Origin: Pseudomonadales bacterium
GTDB lineage: Bacteria > Pseudomonadota > Gammaproteobacteria > Pseudomonadales > Azotimanducaceae
DNA: 64,000 bases
Direction of reading: 5' to 3'
Assembly: GCA_017642855.1 (NCBI GenBank)
Contig: JAEPOO010000002.1
Location: forward strand, 519,545 to 583,544
Every line of letters starts with the position of its first letter. Positions within the stretch are counted from its first letter, which is position 1. A model generated the notes under the pieces. It was given only the letters and a program-made list of their open reading frames with translations. It had not been told where the DNA came from and ran no database searches. Of the stretch, positions 23,290 to 31,577 are shown one piece after another. The position numbers were made by a program, and so were the translations under genes.

Positions 23290-24711
23290 GTGCCTGAAGT
23301 ATCTTCCTCGATCTCCAGGGTCGATCTACCTACGAAACTATTTTATGGATTTGGTGCCGTCGCCAATGGTGCCAAGGCAAATGGGTTCAGCTATCTGCTG
23401 CTCTTCTACTACAGTCAGGTCATTGGTCTTCGCGCTGACCTGGTGTCTCTTGGGATACTGATTGCCCTCATATTCGATGCAATATCAGACCCGTTGGTGG
23501 GGTTTATCTCTGATAAGTATCATTCGCCACTGGGGAGACGCCATCCGTTTATGTACGTATCCGGCTTACCGGTCGCGATTGCCTACTACTTCATGTGGTC
23601 ACCGCCGGACTGGGATCAGAATGCTTTGTTCCTTTATTTTGTCTGTATGGCGGTGCTGATCAGAACCATGATCACGCTATATGAGGTCCCAGCGACGGCC
23701 CTGGTTGCGGAGTTGACCGATGACTATGACGAACGAACGGAGCTGGTCAGTTATCGCTACTTCTTTGCCTGGTGGGGTGGACTTACCATGGCCGTGTTGA
23801 ACTACCTGGTTTTTCTACCGGAAGAAAAAGGTGGTCTGGAATACGTCGAAGGGTGGACCAACTATGGATTGACCGCGTCTATCGTGATCTTTTTTTCTAT
23901 CTACGTGTCCGCCATCGGCACCCATCGTCATATACCGAGGCTTAAGCAACCGCCCGCAAAAGAATCTTTTGATCTGCAGAAAACCAAGCTTGAGTTGATG
24001 GAGACTCTGTCGAACCGGTCTTTCTTCGCCTTATTTCTGGCAGCGCTTCTCATGGCGGTCGCGGCGGGTGTTTCCACGTCTCTTTCAATCTATTTCTCTC
24101 GCCACTTCTGGGAGCTGACCAGCACTCAGATCGGTTACCTGAATATTCCTTACTTTTTCTCAGCGATTATTGCTCTGATGCTCGCGCCTAAGGTAAGTCG
24201 TTTACTGGGCAAAAAAATGGGCGGCATGACGATCCTGGCAGCGGCGTTCACGCTGGCGCCAGTCCCGTTTATTCTAAGAATTCTCGGATGGTTCCCGGAA
24301 AATGGTACAAGCGAACTTTTCTGGGCGCTCTTTGTGTTCAACACCGTGGAAGTGACCCTCGTTATTATGGCGTCCTCTTTGATCGCCGCCATGATTGCTG
24401 ATGTGGTGGAACAGAGCGAACTCAAAACCGGCCGGCGATCGGAAGGGATCTTTTTTGCTGCCAATTCGTTTGCGCAGAAGGCGGTCAATGGTCTTGGGGT
24501 GGTTGTCGCTGGTCAGATTCTGGCCCTTGTGGAATTTCCCACCCAGGCGGGTCTGGGAGAAGTGCCAACAGAGACGGTCTATGAACTGACTTACTTCTAT
24601 ATCCCGATTGTGTTTTTCTTCTATTTGATCGCGATGGCTGTATTGAGCCTCTACAACATCACCCGCGAAGAGCACGTCGACAACCTCAGAAGGCTCTCTT
24701 CAGGCAGCTGA
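23290..24711 (+). CDS. GPH-type (MelB-like) sodium/proton symporter
   Basis: 473 residues and about 12 transmembrane helices. The GPH signature DAISDPLVGFISDKYHSPLGRRHPFMYVSGLP follows the second helix, and TEL...DDYDERTELVSYRYFFAWWGG is in the middle loop, as in melibiose/xyloside symporters. Sugar, polyol or sulfo-compound is the likely cargo; it cannot be told from the sequence. Start is GTG 23290, with no clear Shine-Dalgarno. The final codons (RRLSSGS) and the stop codon fall in the first, slightly diverged copy of a 21-bp tandem repeat that continues past the gene. Confidence 0.88.
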   Translation: MPEVSSSISRVDLPTKLFYGFGAVANGAKANGFSYLLLFYYSQVIGLRADLVSLGILIALIFDAISDPLVGFISDKYHSPLGRRHPFMYVSGLPVAIAYYFMWSPPDWDQNALFLYFVCMAVLIRTMITLYEVPATALVAELTDDYDERTELVSYRYFFAWWGGLTMAVLNYLVFLPEEKGGLEYVEGWTNYGLTASIVIFFSIYVSAIGTHRHIPRLKQPPAKESFDLQKTKLELMETLSNRSFFALFLAALLMAVAAGVSTSLSIYFSRHFWELTSTQIGYLNIPYFFSAIIALMLAPKVSRLLGKKMGGMTILAAAFTLAPVPFILRILGWFPENGTSELFWALFVFNTVEVTLVIMASSLIAAMIADVVEQSELKTGRRSEGIFFAANSFAQKAVNGLGVVVAGQILALVEFPTQAGLGEVPTETVYELTYFYIPIVFFFYLIAMAVLSLYNITREEHVDNLRRLSSGS

Positions 24712-24794
24712 AGGCTCTTCACAGGCAGCTGAAGGCTCTTCACAGGCAGCTGAAGGCTCTTCACAGGCAGCTGAAGGCTCTTCACAGGCAGCTG
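24690..24794. repeat. Five-copy 21-bp tandem repeat over the transporter's stop codon
   Basis: Copies start at 24690, 24711, 24732, 24753 and 24774. The last four share the unit AAGGCTCTTCACAGGCAGCT plus G and are identical; the first differs at three internal positions (CTCTTC in place of TTCACA). In the transporter's frame each unit ends in a TGA stop (RLxTGS-stop). Adjacent units overlap no gene until the P450 start at 24865. This pattern suggests slipped-strand duplication of the gene end. Confidence 0.95.
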
Positions 24795-24824
24795 CGTTGC
24801 GGGACTTGTCAGTGCCCGCCAATG

Positions 24825-24842
24825 TTTGTAGTCTGCTACAAA
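24825..24842. promoter_or_regulatory. Palindrome upstream of the P450 start
   Basis: TTTGTAG-TCTG-CTACAAA: 7-bp arms and a 4-bp spacer, ending 22 bp before the P450 ATG at 24865. It may be an operator or a hairpin; no regulator gene is adjacent. Confidence 0.4.
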
Positions 24843-24864
24843 AATAACAAGCTGGACTGTCCTT

Positions 24865-26181
24865 ATGTCGGAAAATACCCCGGACGCTGCGACTGAAGTC
24901 AAGTGCCCAATGAACCTGGAAGAAGTTGACCTATTCGGCCCGGGTGCGCAGGAGCATTGGTACGATGCTTACCCGATTCTGCATGAGGAAGCACCAGTCT
25001 ATGTCTTGAAAGGGCAGGGCCTGACGCCAGGATCTGATGGATTTGTTTTGACCAAGCATGAAGACATCAGCATGGTGGTTAAAGATCCGGAACGTTTTCC
25101 CCCGCTAATGACTGAAGCCATCCAGGAAATGGCGGCATCCGGTGTAGATGTTGAAACCATTCCCAATCTTAATGCGATGCAGGCCTCCATGGTGACGCTT
25201 AGACCCAATATGGAGCTCTGGCGACTGCACAAACAGGAACTCACAGACCCCTGGGTAGGCCCTGGTGCTGACCGCAACGAGGAAATAATCAGAGCCCATG
25301 CCAATAATCTGATCGATACCTGGATCGATGATGATGAAATCGATTTCATTCATCAGTTCGCAAGACCATTGCCACAGCATGTGATGGCGAGTGTTCTTGG
25401 TTTCCCGCTTGAAGATATACCGCAGCTCGCGATATGGGGTGAGGCGCAGGTGAAGGCGTTCGTTTATGGGCGCGGTCATATGAACCAGCTAAACGAAGAC
25501 GAGATCCGCGAACAATTTCAGTTACTGGATGGATTCAAAGAATACGTTCAACAGCAGGTCAAAGAGAAACGTCGCAATCCGCAAGACGACATGATCAGTT
25601 TCCTGACTCAGGTCACCTACTCACCGCTCAACAGAAAGCTGACCGATCTCGAGGTGAATGGTGTGGTTTACGCGATGATCATTGGCGGATTGGAAACGAC
25701 TCAGTATGCGTTAGAGGAGCAGGCGCAGTTGATCTGCGAACACCCGGGTCTCTTCGAAAAGCTAAAGAATGACCGCGGCCTTATTCGTCAGTTCACGGAA
25801 GAAGGGATGCGTATGCGTTCGCCCACTCAGGGTTTGTCGACTCGACGTACCAGTCAGGACGAAGTCTTTCAGGGCGTAAAAATTCCCGCAGGTTCAGTGT
25901 TGCACTTAAGATATGGTGCCGCGAATGTCGATCCGGATGAGTTTGAATGTCCTTATGAGCTTCGACTGGACCGCAAAGCGGTGACACGACATCTGACATT
26001 CTCAGCAGGGCCTCGGGTTTGTCCGGGTGCCGGCATTTCAAGGATTGAGCAACAAACTGCATGGAATTTGCTGTTAGATCGTCTGGAAGGCTTTGAATAC
26101 GCCGATGGCAACGACTTCCGCCACCAGCCCGGCATCATGCTCGGCACGCTGAACCTCAAGCTTAAAATCAAGAAGGCGTAG
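24865..26181 (+). CDS. Cytochrome P450, copy 1
   Basis: 438 residues, soluble bacterial type. The I-helix motif is MIIGGLETTQYA (oxygen activation), the K-helix ExxR is EEGMRM, and the haem loop is FSAGPRVCPGAG with the Cys ligand at about residue 386. It would need ferredoxin and a reductase, which are not nearby. Similar bacterial P450s hydroxylate terpenes, steroids, or fatty acids; I assign no CYP family. It follows the tandem repeat and palindrome and precedes the divergent Lrp-type regulator at the far side. Confidence 0.93.
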   Translation: MSENTPDAATEVKCPMNLEEVDLFGPGAQEHWYDAYPILHEEAPVYVLKGQGLTPGSDGFVLTKHEDISMVVKDPERFPPLMTEAIQEMAASGVDVETIPNLNAMQASMVTLRPNMELWRLHKQELTDPWVGPGADRNEEIIRAHANNLIDTWIDDDEIDFIHQFARPLPQHVMASVLGFPLEDIPQLAIWGEAQVKAFVYGRGHMNQLNEDEIREQFQLLDGFKEYVQQQVKEKRRNPQDDMISFLTQVTYSPLNRKLTDLEVNGVVYAMIIGGLETTQYALEEQAQLICEHPGLFEKLKNDRGLIRQFTEEGMRMRSPTQGLSTRRTSQDEVFQGVKIPAGSVLHLRYGAANVDPDEFECPYELRLDRKAVTRHLTFSAGPRVCPGAGISRIEQQTAWNLLLDRLEGFEYADGNDFRHQPGIMLGTLNLKLKIKKA

Positions 26182-26276
26182 CGCGGGTTACCCCTCAAGC
26201 TGGCAAGAATCTCTAATTCCTGCCCGCGACATTCATGACGCGGCCAAGTGAATGTAAACGGCGTAGCGTTGCCTGT

Positions 26277-26741
26277 TTAGAGCTGCGAGTCGAGCGGCAG
26301 CGCCGTGGAGTTTTTAATCTCTGTGACCGCAATGTGTGAATGCACCTCGCCGATATGCGACAACTTAGTCAGCCGTTCGCGCACGAACATTTCGTAGTGA
26401 CGAATGTCTTTTACGACAATCTTTAGCATGTAGTCCCAGGTTCCTGCCATGGTGTAACACTCGAGTACTTCCGGCAGGACCCTGACTTCGCGTTCAAAGT
26501 CCTCAAGGTTGTCGCGCCCCTGGGTGGTCAGGTTTACAGTGGCGAACACGACCACCTCCATACCCAGTTTCTCGCGATTGAGTAGGGTCACCTTTCGGTC
26601 GATCAGGCCTTGTTCTTCGAGTTTGTTGATCCGTCGCCAGCAGGGTGATTGCGACATGTTGATGCGATCAGCAATCTGCTGCGTGGTCATGTTTGCGTCC
26701 TGCTGAAGCAGGTCCAGGATCTGGGTATCCGCTCTGTCCAT
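26277..26741 (-). CDS. Lrp/AsnC-family transcriptional regulator
   Basis: 154 residues. N-terminal AsnC-type winged HTH (MDRADTQILDLLQQDANMTTQQIADRINMSQSPCWRRINKLEEQGLI, residues 1-50), then a RAM ligand-binding domain (VVFATVNLTTQ...CYTMAGTWDYMLKIVVKD). Divergent transcription from the fused indolepyruvate oxidoreductase gene suggests it senses an amino acid and controls that gene, plus itself. The 130-bp shared intergenic region is AT-rich. Confidence 0.92.
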   Translation of the reverse strand: MDRADTQILDLLQQDANMTTQQIADRINMSQSPCWRRINKLEEQGLIDRKVTLLNREKLGMEVVVFATVNLTTQGRDNLEDFEREVRVLPEVLECYTMAGTWDYMLKIVVKDIRHYEMFVRERLTKLSHIGEVHSHIAVTEIKNSTALPLDSQL

Positions 26742-26871
26742 CTTTATCCAATATATTCGTTCTAATAGACTAAATTATACCCATATAGGGTGGAATAGGG
26801 GTTCGAAAGCATAAATTTGTCCCCGTGATTTGGGTAAATTGAGTCACCAACTTTTCCCCTATGGAGACCTC
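26742..26871. promoter_or_regulatory. Divergent Lrp / oxidoreductase control region
   Basis: 130 bp between the two start codons. It is AT-rich on the regulator side (ATATATTCGTTCTAATAG, TAAATTATA) with a small dyad ACCC-ATATA-GGGT at 26779-26791. The downstream gene has a good Shine-Dalgarno (TGGAGA, 26862-26867). Lrp sites are degenerate, so an exact operator cannot be assigned. Confidence 0.35.
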
Positions 26872-29800
26872 ATGTCCACTCGCCTGCGAGCTGTTTCCCT
26901 GGATGACAAATATGCCCTCGATACAACGCGGGCATACATGACCGGAATCGAAGCGCTGGTCCGCCTCCCCATCCTCCAGCATCAGCGTGATCTCGAACGA
27001 GGTCTCAATACCGCAGGATTCATTTCCGGATATCGAGGTTCTCCGCTCGGGGGTGTTGACCAGGCGATGTGGAAAGCTCAGTCCTTCCTCGCCAAACACA
27101 AGATTCACTTTCAGCCCGGCGTTAATGAAGACCTGGCTGCGACTGCGGTATGGGGTAGCCAGCAGGTCAATTTCTTTGAAGGCGCAAAATACGACGGCGT
27201 GTTCGGTATGTGGTACGGCAAGGGACCGGGTGTCGATCGCAGTATGGATGTCATTAAGCATGCCAACGCTGCCGGTACGTCGAAGTTTGGTGGCGTGCTC
27301 GCCGTTGCCGGTGATGATCACGCCGCAAAGTCCTCGACACTGCCTCATCAGTCTGAGCACATGTTCATTGGTGCATCAATTCCCGTATTGAACCCCGCGA
27401 ATGTGCAGGAGGTACTGGACCTGGGTGTTTATGGTTGGGAGCTGTCTCGTTACTGCGGTGCCTGGGTCGCGCTGAAGGCGATCACTGAAAATATGGACTC
27501 TGCGATTTCGGCAGAGATTGATCCTGATCGCGTGAACATTGTGATTCCTGATCAGTTTGTTCTGCCAGAAGACGGCGTTCATGCCAGATGGCCAGATGTG
27601 GCGCTGGAGCAGGAAAGACGTCTCAACAAATACAAGATTTATGCAGCCCGAGAATTTGCCAGGGTCAACCAATTGAACCGGGTGGTACTCAACTCCGACC
27701 GACCGAGACTCGGCATCATCACCACCGGTAAAGCTTACCTGGATGTCATGCAGGCTCTGGAAGACCTGGGCATCGATGAAAGAAAAGCGGGGCAGATCGG
27801 GCTTCGTGTATTCAAGGTAGGTATGAGCTGGCCCCTTGATCCATTTTCTACACACGAGTTTGCTGAGGGGCTGGAAGAGATTCTCGTTGTTGAAGAAAAG
27901 CGATCGATCATTGAAGATCAGCTGACGGGTCAACTCTATAACTGGCCGGTTGACCGAAGACCCAGAGTGTTCGGTGAGTTTGATGAAGAAGGTCGTGATC
28001 TCTTACCCAACCTCTCGGAACTGACACCGGCTATGGTGGCACGCGCCATCAGCTCGCGCATCTCGCGTTTTTATCAGGACGACCTGATCGAACAGCGCCT
28101 GAAATTCTACGACAGAAAAGAAATGGTGCTCTCAAGTCCCCGAGAGAGCATGCAAAGAACACCACACTATTGTTCAGGTTGTCCGCACAGCAGTTCGACG
28201 CGAGTGCCTGAAGGTAGTCGCGCACTCGGTGGGATCGGCTGTCACTACATGGGCACCTGGGAAGTTGGCGATCGAAAAGCCGACACGTTCACTCAAATGG
28301 GTGGCGAGGGTGTTACCTGGGTGGGCCAGGCGCCATTTACAGAAACGAATCATGTTTTCCAGAACCTGGGTGACGGCACTTACTTTCATTCCGGTCTGTT
28401 GGCGATCCGCCAGGCGATCGCTTCCGGTGTGAACATCACCTACAAGATTCTTTATAACGATGCCGTTGCCATGACGGGTGGCCAACCGGTGGATGGCGCT
28501 TTGTCCATTGAGCAAATGATCTTCCAGCTGAAAGGTGAAGGTGTTACTCGCATCGCACTGGTCAGCGACGATCCAAAGAGACACCGAGATGTCAGTCGTG
28601 TTGATGGGCTGACCATTGATCACCGCGATGACCTGATTTCTATCGAAGAAGAGCTTCGCGATACTGCGGGTACAACGATTCTGATCTATGAGCAAACCTG
28701 CGCTGCTGAAAAACGTCGTCGCAGGAAAAAAGGCCTGATGGAAGATCCGAACGTTCGAGTCCTGATTAATCCTGAAGTGTGTGAAGGGTGTGGCGATTGT
28801 GGCGTGCAATCGAACTGTTTGTCTGTCATGCCATTGGAGACAGAGCTCGGCCGAAAAAGACAGATTGATCAAAGCGCGTGCAACAAAGATTACAGTTGCG
28901 TAAAAGGCTTCTGCCCTTCCTTTGTCACCGTAATCGGCGGTGAGCTCAAGAAACGCAAGGCTTCAGGTGATGACTCGGCATGGGAAGAATTGCCGGAACC
29001 GGTGGTTGCCGATATTTCTCAGCAGCCCTGGAACGTGGTTGTGACGGGTGTCGGCGGAACAGGTGTGCTCACGATTGCCGCGGTGGTGGCAATGGCCGCA
29101 CACATTGAAGGTAAAGGCTGCGCAACGATGAACCAGACGGGGCTGGCGCAGAAATTCGGCGCGGTTGTCAGTCATGTCCGAGTTGGCGTAAGCCAGTCTT
29201 CGATCAATGCCGTTCGAATTCCGGCGGGCGACGCCGACCTGCTTCTGGGTTGCGACTTGGTCGTTGCAGCTGGGGATGAAGCCATTGCAAAGGTTAATGT
29301 GGCGCGCTCTCATGCGGTGGTCAACGACTTCTTTTCCGCAACGGCCGAGTTCGTGTCTGACCCTGATGCACAGATACCGAGTGATTCGATGAAAGCGCTC
29401 ATTGAGTCGGAAGTCGGCGAAGGCAAAGTGAACATTATTGAGGCAACCAACCTGGCGACGGGACTGCTCGGAGACTCAATTGCGAGCAATATGTTCCTCC
29501 TTGGCTTTGCGATGCAGCGAGGATTGTTGCCGGTATCTCGAGAAGCCCTTGAAGAAGCCATTCGCCTGAACGGCGTGTCTGTCGACTTCAACTTGAAAGC
29601 ACTTCTGTGGGGTAGACGTGCGGCGCTCAACATCGAGGCAGTTGAAGTCGCTGCTGGAAAACGCCAGGTCTTTGAGCCTTTGACTAACTTGGACGAGATT
29701 GTGGCCGACCGCGTGAAGCGACTGACGGACTACCAGTCCTCAGCCTATGCAGCTGAATACGAAAATTTGATCGGGGAAATGAGCATCGCCGAACAGCGAA

Positions 29801-30360
29801 TTTCCGACAACACGGAGCTGCCGTTGACCAAGGCGGTTGCGCGTTCACTTTACAAGCTGATGGCATACAAAGATGAATATGAGGTGGCTCGACTCTATTC
29901 GAACGGCAACTTCAACAGGTATCTGAAAGACACCTTTGAAGGCGACGTTTCTTTGAACTTCCATTTGGCACCTCCTGTCTTGAGTCCAAAGGACTCGTCA
30001 ACGGGGATGCCACGAAAGATCCGGTTCCCAGGCTTAACCGCCTGGGCTTTTAAGCTGCTCGCGCCGTTCAAGTTCTTGCGTGGCACTCGAATTGATCCCT
30101 TTGGTTATACAAAAGATCGTGTTGAGGAAAGACAAACTCTTGAGCGTTACCGCGCTCTGTTTTTGCAGCTCGCCTCAGATCTGGATGAAGACAATATTCA
30201 AGCTGCGATACAGATCGCGGAATTACCGATGCAAATTCGCGGCTATGGTCATGTCAAAGCTGACAACCTGATCAAAACCGAACTGCGAAAAGAAATCCTG
30301 CTAAGACAGTTCCGAGGCGAACTGGTCCCACTGGCAACCGAAGTTGAAGTTGCCGCCTGA
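26872..30360 (+). CDS. Fused indolepyruvate:ferredoxin oxidoreductase-type 2-oxoacid oxidoreductase
   Basis: 1162 residues, the single-chain form that fuses the alpha and beta chains. Order: an N-terminal pyrimidine/TPP-type domain (YRGSPLGGVDQ near residue 45), a TPP-binding domain (CSGCPHSSSTRVPEGSRALGGIGCHYMG, then ITYKILYNDAVAMTGGQPVDG), a Cys-rich [4Fe-4S] section (VCEGCGDCGVQSNC then CNKDYSCVKGFCPSF, about 636-685), and a gamma-type domain (VTGVGGTGVLTIAAVVAMAA). It should oxidatively decarboxylate aryl or branched 2-oxoacids to acyl-CoA, reducing ferredoxin. The ATG at 26872 has GGAGA 4 nt upstream. The next gene, an amino-acid dehydrogenase, would supply the 2-oxoacid. Confidence 0.93.
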   Translation: MSTRLRAVSLDDKYALDTTRAYMTGIEALVRLPILQHQRDLERGLNTAGFISGYRGSPLGGVDQAMWKAQSFLAKHKIHFQPGVNEDLAATAVWGSQQVNFFEGAKYDGVFGMWYGKGPGVDRSMDVIKHANAAGTSKFGGVLAVAGDDHAAKSSTLPHQSEHMFIGASIPVLNPANVQEVLDLGVYGWELSRYCGAWVALKAITENMDSAISAEIDPDRVNIVIPDQFVLPEDGVHARWPDVALEQERRLNKYKIYAAREFARVNQLNRVVLNSDRPRLGIITTGKAYLDVMQALEDLGIDERKAGQIGLRVFKVGMSWPLDPFSTHEFAEGLEEILVVEEKRSIIEDQLTGQLYNWPVDRRPRVFGEFDEEGRDLLPNLSELTPAMVARAISSRISRFYQDDLIEQRLKFYDRKEMVLSSPRESMQRTPHYCSGCPHSSSTRVPEGSRALGGIGCHYMGTWEVGDRKADTFTQMGGEGVTWVGQAPFTETNHVFQNLGDGTYFHSGLLAIRQAIASGVNITYKILYNDAVAMTGGQPVDGALSIEQMIFQLKGEGVTRIALVSDDPKRHRDVSRVDGLTIDHRDDLISIEEELRDTAGTTILIYEQTCAAEKRRRRKKGLMEDPNVRVLINPEVCEGCGDCGVQSNCLSVMPLETELGRKRQIDQSACNKDYSCVKGFCPSFVTVIGGELKKRKASGDDSAWEELPEPVVADISQQPWNVVVTGVGGTGVLTIAAVVAMAAHIEGKGCATMNQTGLAQKFGAVVSHVRVGVSQSSINAVRIPAGDADLLLGCDLVVAAGDEAIAKVNVARSHAVVNDFFSATAEFVSDPDAQIPSDSMKALIESEVGEGKVNIIEATNLATGLLGDSIASNMFLLGFAMQRGLLPVSREALEEAIRLNGVSVDFNLKALLWGRRAALNIEAVEVAAGKRQVFEPLTNLDEIVADRVKRLTDYQSSAYAAEYENLIGEMSIAEQRISDNTELPLTKAVARSLYKLMAYKDEYEVARLYSNGNFNRYLKDTFEGDVSLNFHLAPPVLSPKDSSTGMPRKIRFPGLTAWAFKLLAPFKFLRGTRIDPFGYTKDRVEERQTLERYRALFLQLASDLDEDNIQAAIQIAELPMQIRGYGHVKADNLIKTELRKEILLRQFRGELVPLATEVEVAA

Positions 30361-30381
30361 AATACCCTGGAGTAAATGAAG

Positions 30382-31440
30382 ATGAACCATCTGGAAATTC
30401 AAAACCATCCTGACTTTGATCAACACGAAATGGTTGAGGTGATTCAAGATGAAAACCTGACGGCTCTGATTGCTGTACACAACAGTAATCTTGGGCCAGC
30501 AGTTGGCGGTTGCAGGATGTATCCCTACGCCGAGCTGGGTGATGCGTTAACGGATGTACTGCGTTTATCACGAGGCATGACTTACAAGTCTGCACTTGCT
30601 GGGCTCCCACTGGGTGGTGGAAAGTCGGTCATTATCGGAAATCCGAAAACAGAAAAAACCACAGAGCTTCTTCATGCGATGGGTGATTTCGTTGATTCAT
30701 TCGACGGCAGATACATCACCGCTGAAGACTCCGGCACCTCTGTCTCGGACATTGCGACCATGGGTGAACGCACGACCTTTGTATCTGGTGTGATGAAGAA
30801 TGATCAGTTTGGCGGGGATCCCTCACCGCTGACTGCCTATGGGGTATTCGTTGGGATTCGCGAAGCTGTGTCTTACCGTCTGAATGGTGCGCTCGAAGGA
30901 ACTCGAATCGCTGTACAGGGAGTCGGCAATGTCGGGTTGTATTTGACGAAAATGTTGCTGAAGTCAGGCGCGACGGTCGTTGTTGCTGACGTGAATACGG
31001 AAAACGTTGCCAGAGCCAAAGAGTGTGGTGCGAGTGTGATGTCGCCAGCCGATATTCATAAGGCGGATGTTGATGTGTTTGCCCCTTGCGCCCTGGGTGG
31101 TGCGATTAACGAATCGACCATCGATGAGATCAGAGCGAGCATTATTGCGGGTGCGGCAAACAATCAGTTGGCATCTCCAGAGATAGGCCAGAGCGTTTTC
31201 GATAAAGGCATTCTTTATGCGCCTGATTATGTCATCAATGCTGGTGGCATTATCGATGTCTTCTATCAGCAGTGCGGCGACCGTGATCACGACAAAATTT
31301 CAGATCATATTGATCGTATTGGAACGACCCTCAGTCGAATATTCGACGAATCTGCGCAATCTTCATTGCCGACTAATCGGGTAGCGGATCAATATGCCGC
31401 TTCGGTGTTTCTTGGACAACCGCGCCGTGCCGTAGCTTAG
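30382..31440 (+). CDS. Leucine/phenylalanine/valine dehydrogenase-type amino-acid dehydrogenase
   Basis: 352 residues of the Glu/Leu/Phe/Val dehydrogenase family. The catalytic Lys is in SALAGLPLGGGKSVI (about residue 80) and a Rossmann NAD-binding loop is VQGVGNVGLYLTKMLLKSGATVVVAD. The Leu/Phe form is shorter than glutamate dehydrogenase, as here. It deaminates a branched or aromatic amino acid to the 2-oxoacid with NAD+. Two in-frame ATGs lie 6 bp apart; 30382 is chosen because GGAG at 30369-30372 is at proper spacing from it but only 3 nt from 30376. It lies 21 bp after the oxidoreductase, clearly one unit. Confidence 0.9.
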   Translation: MNHLEIQNHPDFDQHEMVEVIQDENLTALIAVHNSNLGPAVGGCRMYPYAELGDALTDVLRLSRGMTYKSALAGLPLGGGKSVIIGNPKTEKTTELLHAMGDFVDSFDGRYITAEDSGTSVSDIATMGERTTFVSGVMKNDQFGGDPSPLTAYGVFVGIREAVSYRLNGALEGTRIAVQGVGNVGLYLTKMLLKSGATVVVADVNTENVARAKECGASVMSPADIHKADVDVFAPCALGGAINESTIDEIRASIIAGAANNQLASPEIGQSVFDKGILYAPDYVINAGGIIDVFYQQCGDRDHDKISDHIDRIGTTLSRIFDESAQSSLPTNRVADQYAASVFLGQPRRAVA

Positions 31441-31577
31441 GTGCTAGCTAGCTAATGGCTGCAAGGTGTTCCAACAGATTTATTGAGTCGGCCTAACAAA
31501 TTTATCCTTCTGATTCACTGTTGAAAATGATGTGCTCCCGCGCTAATTTCACCATCACAAAATGAGAGGGAGTAATT

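Noticed and set aside
24690..24794. The 21-bp tandem array as a CRISPR
   Set aside because: Direct head-to-tail repeats without spacers; no cas genes.
24709..24794. Repeated TGA codons in the array as stop-codon recoding sites
   Set aside because: They are copies of the transporter's own stop, not replacements for a conserved residue.
26779..26791. ACCC-ATATA-GGGT dyad as the Lrp site
   Set aside because: Only 4-bp arms; Lrp sites are too degenerate to call from one example.
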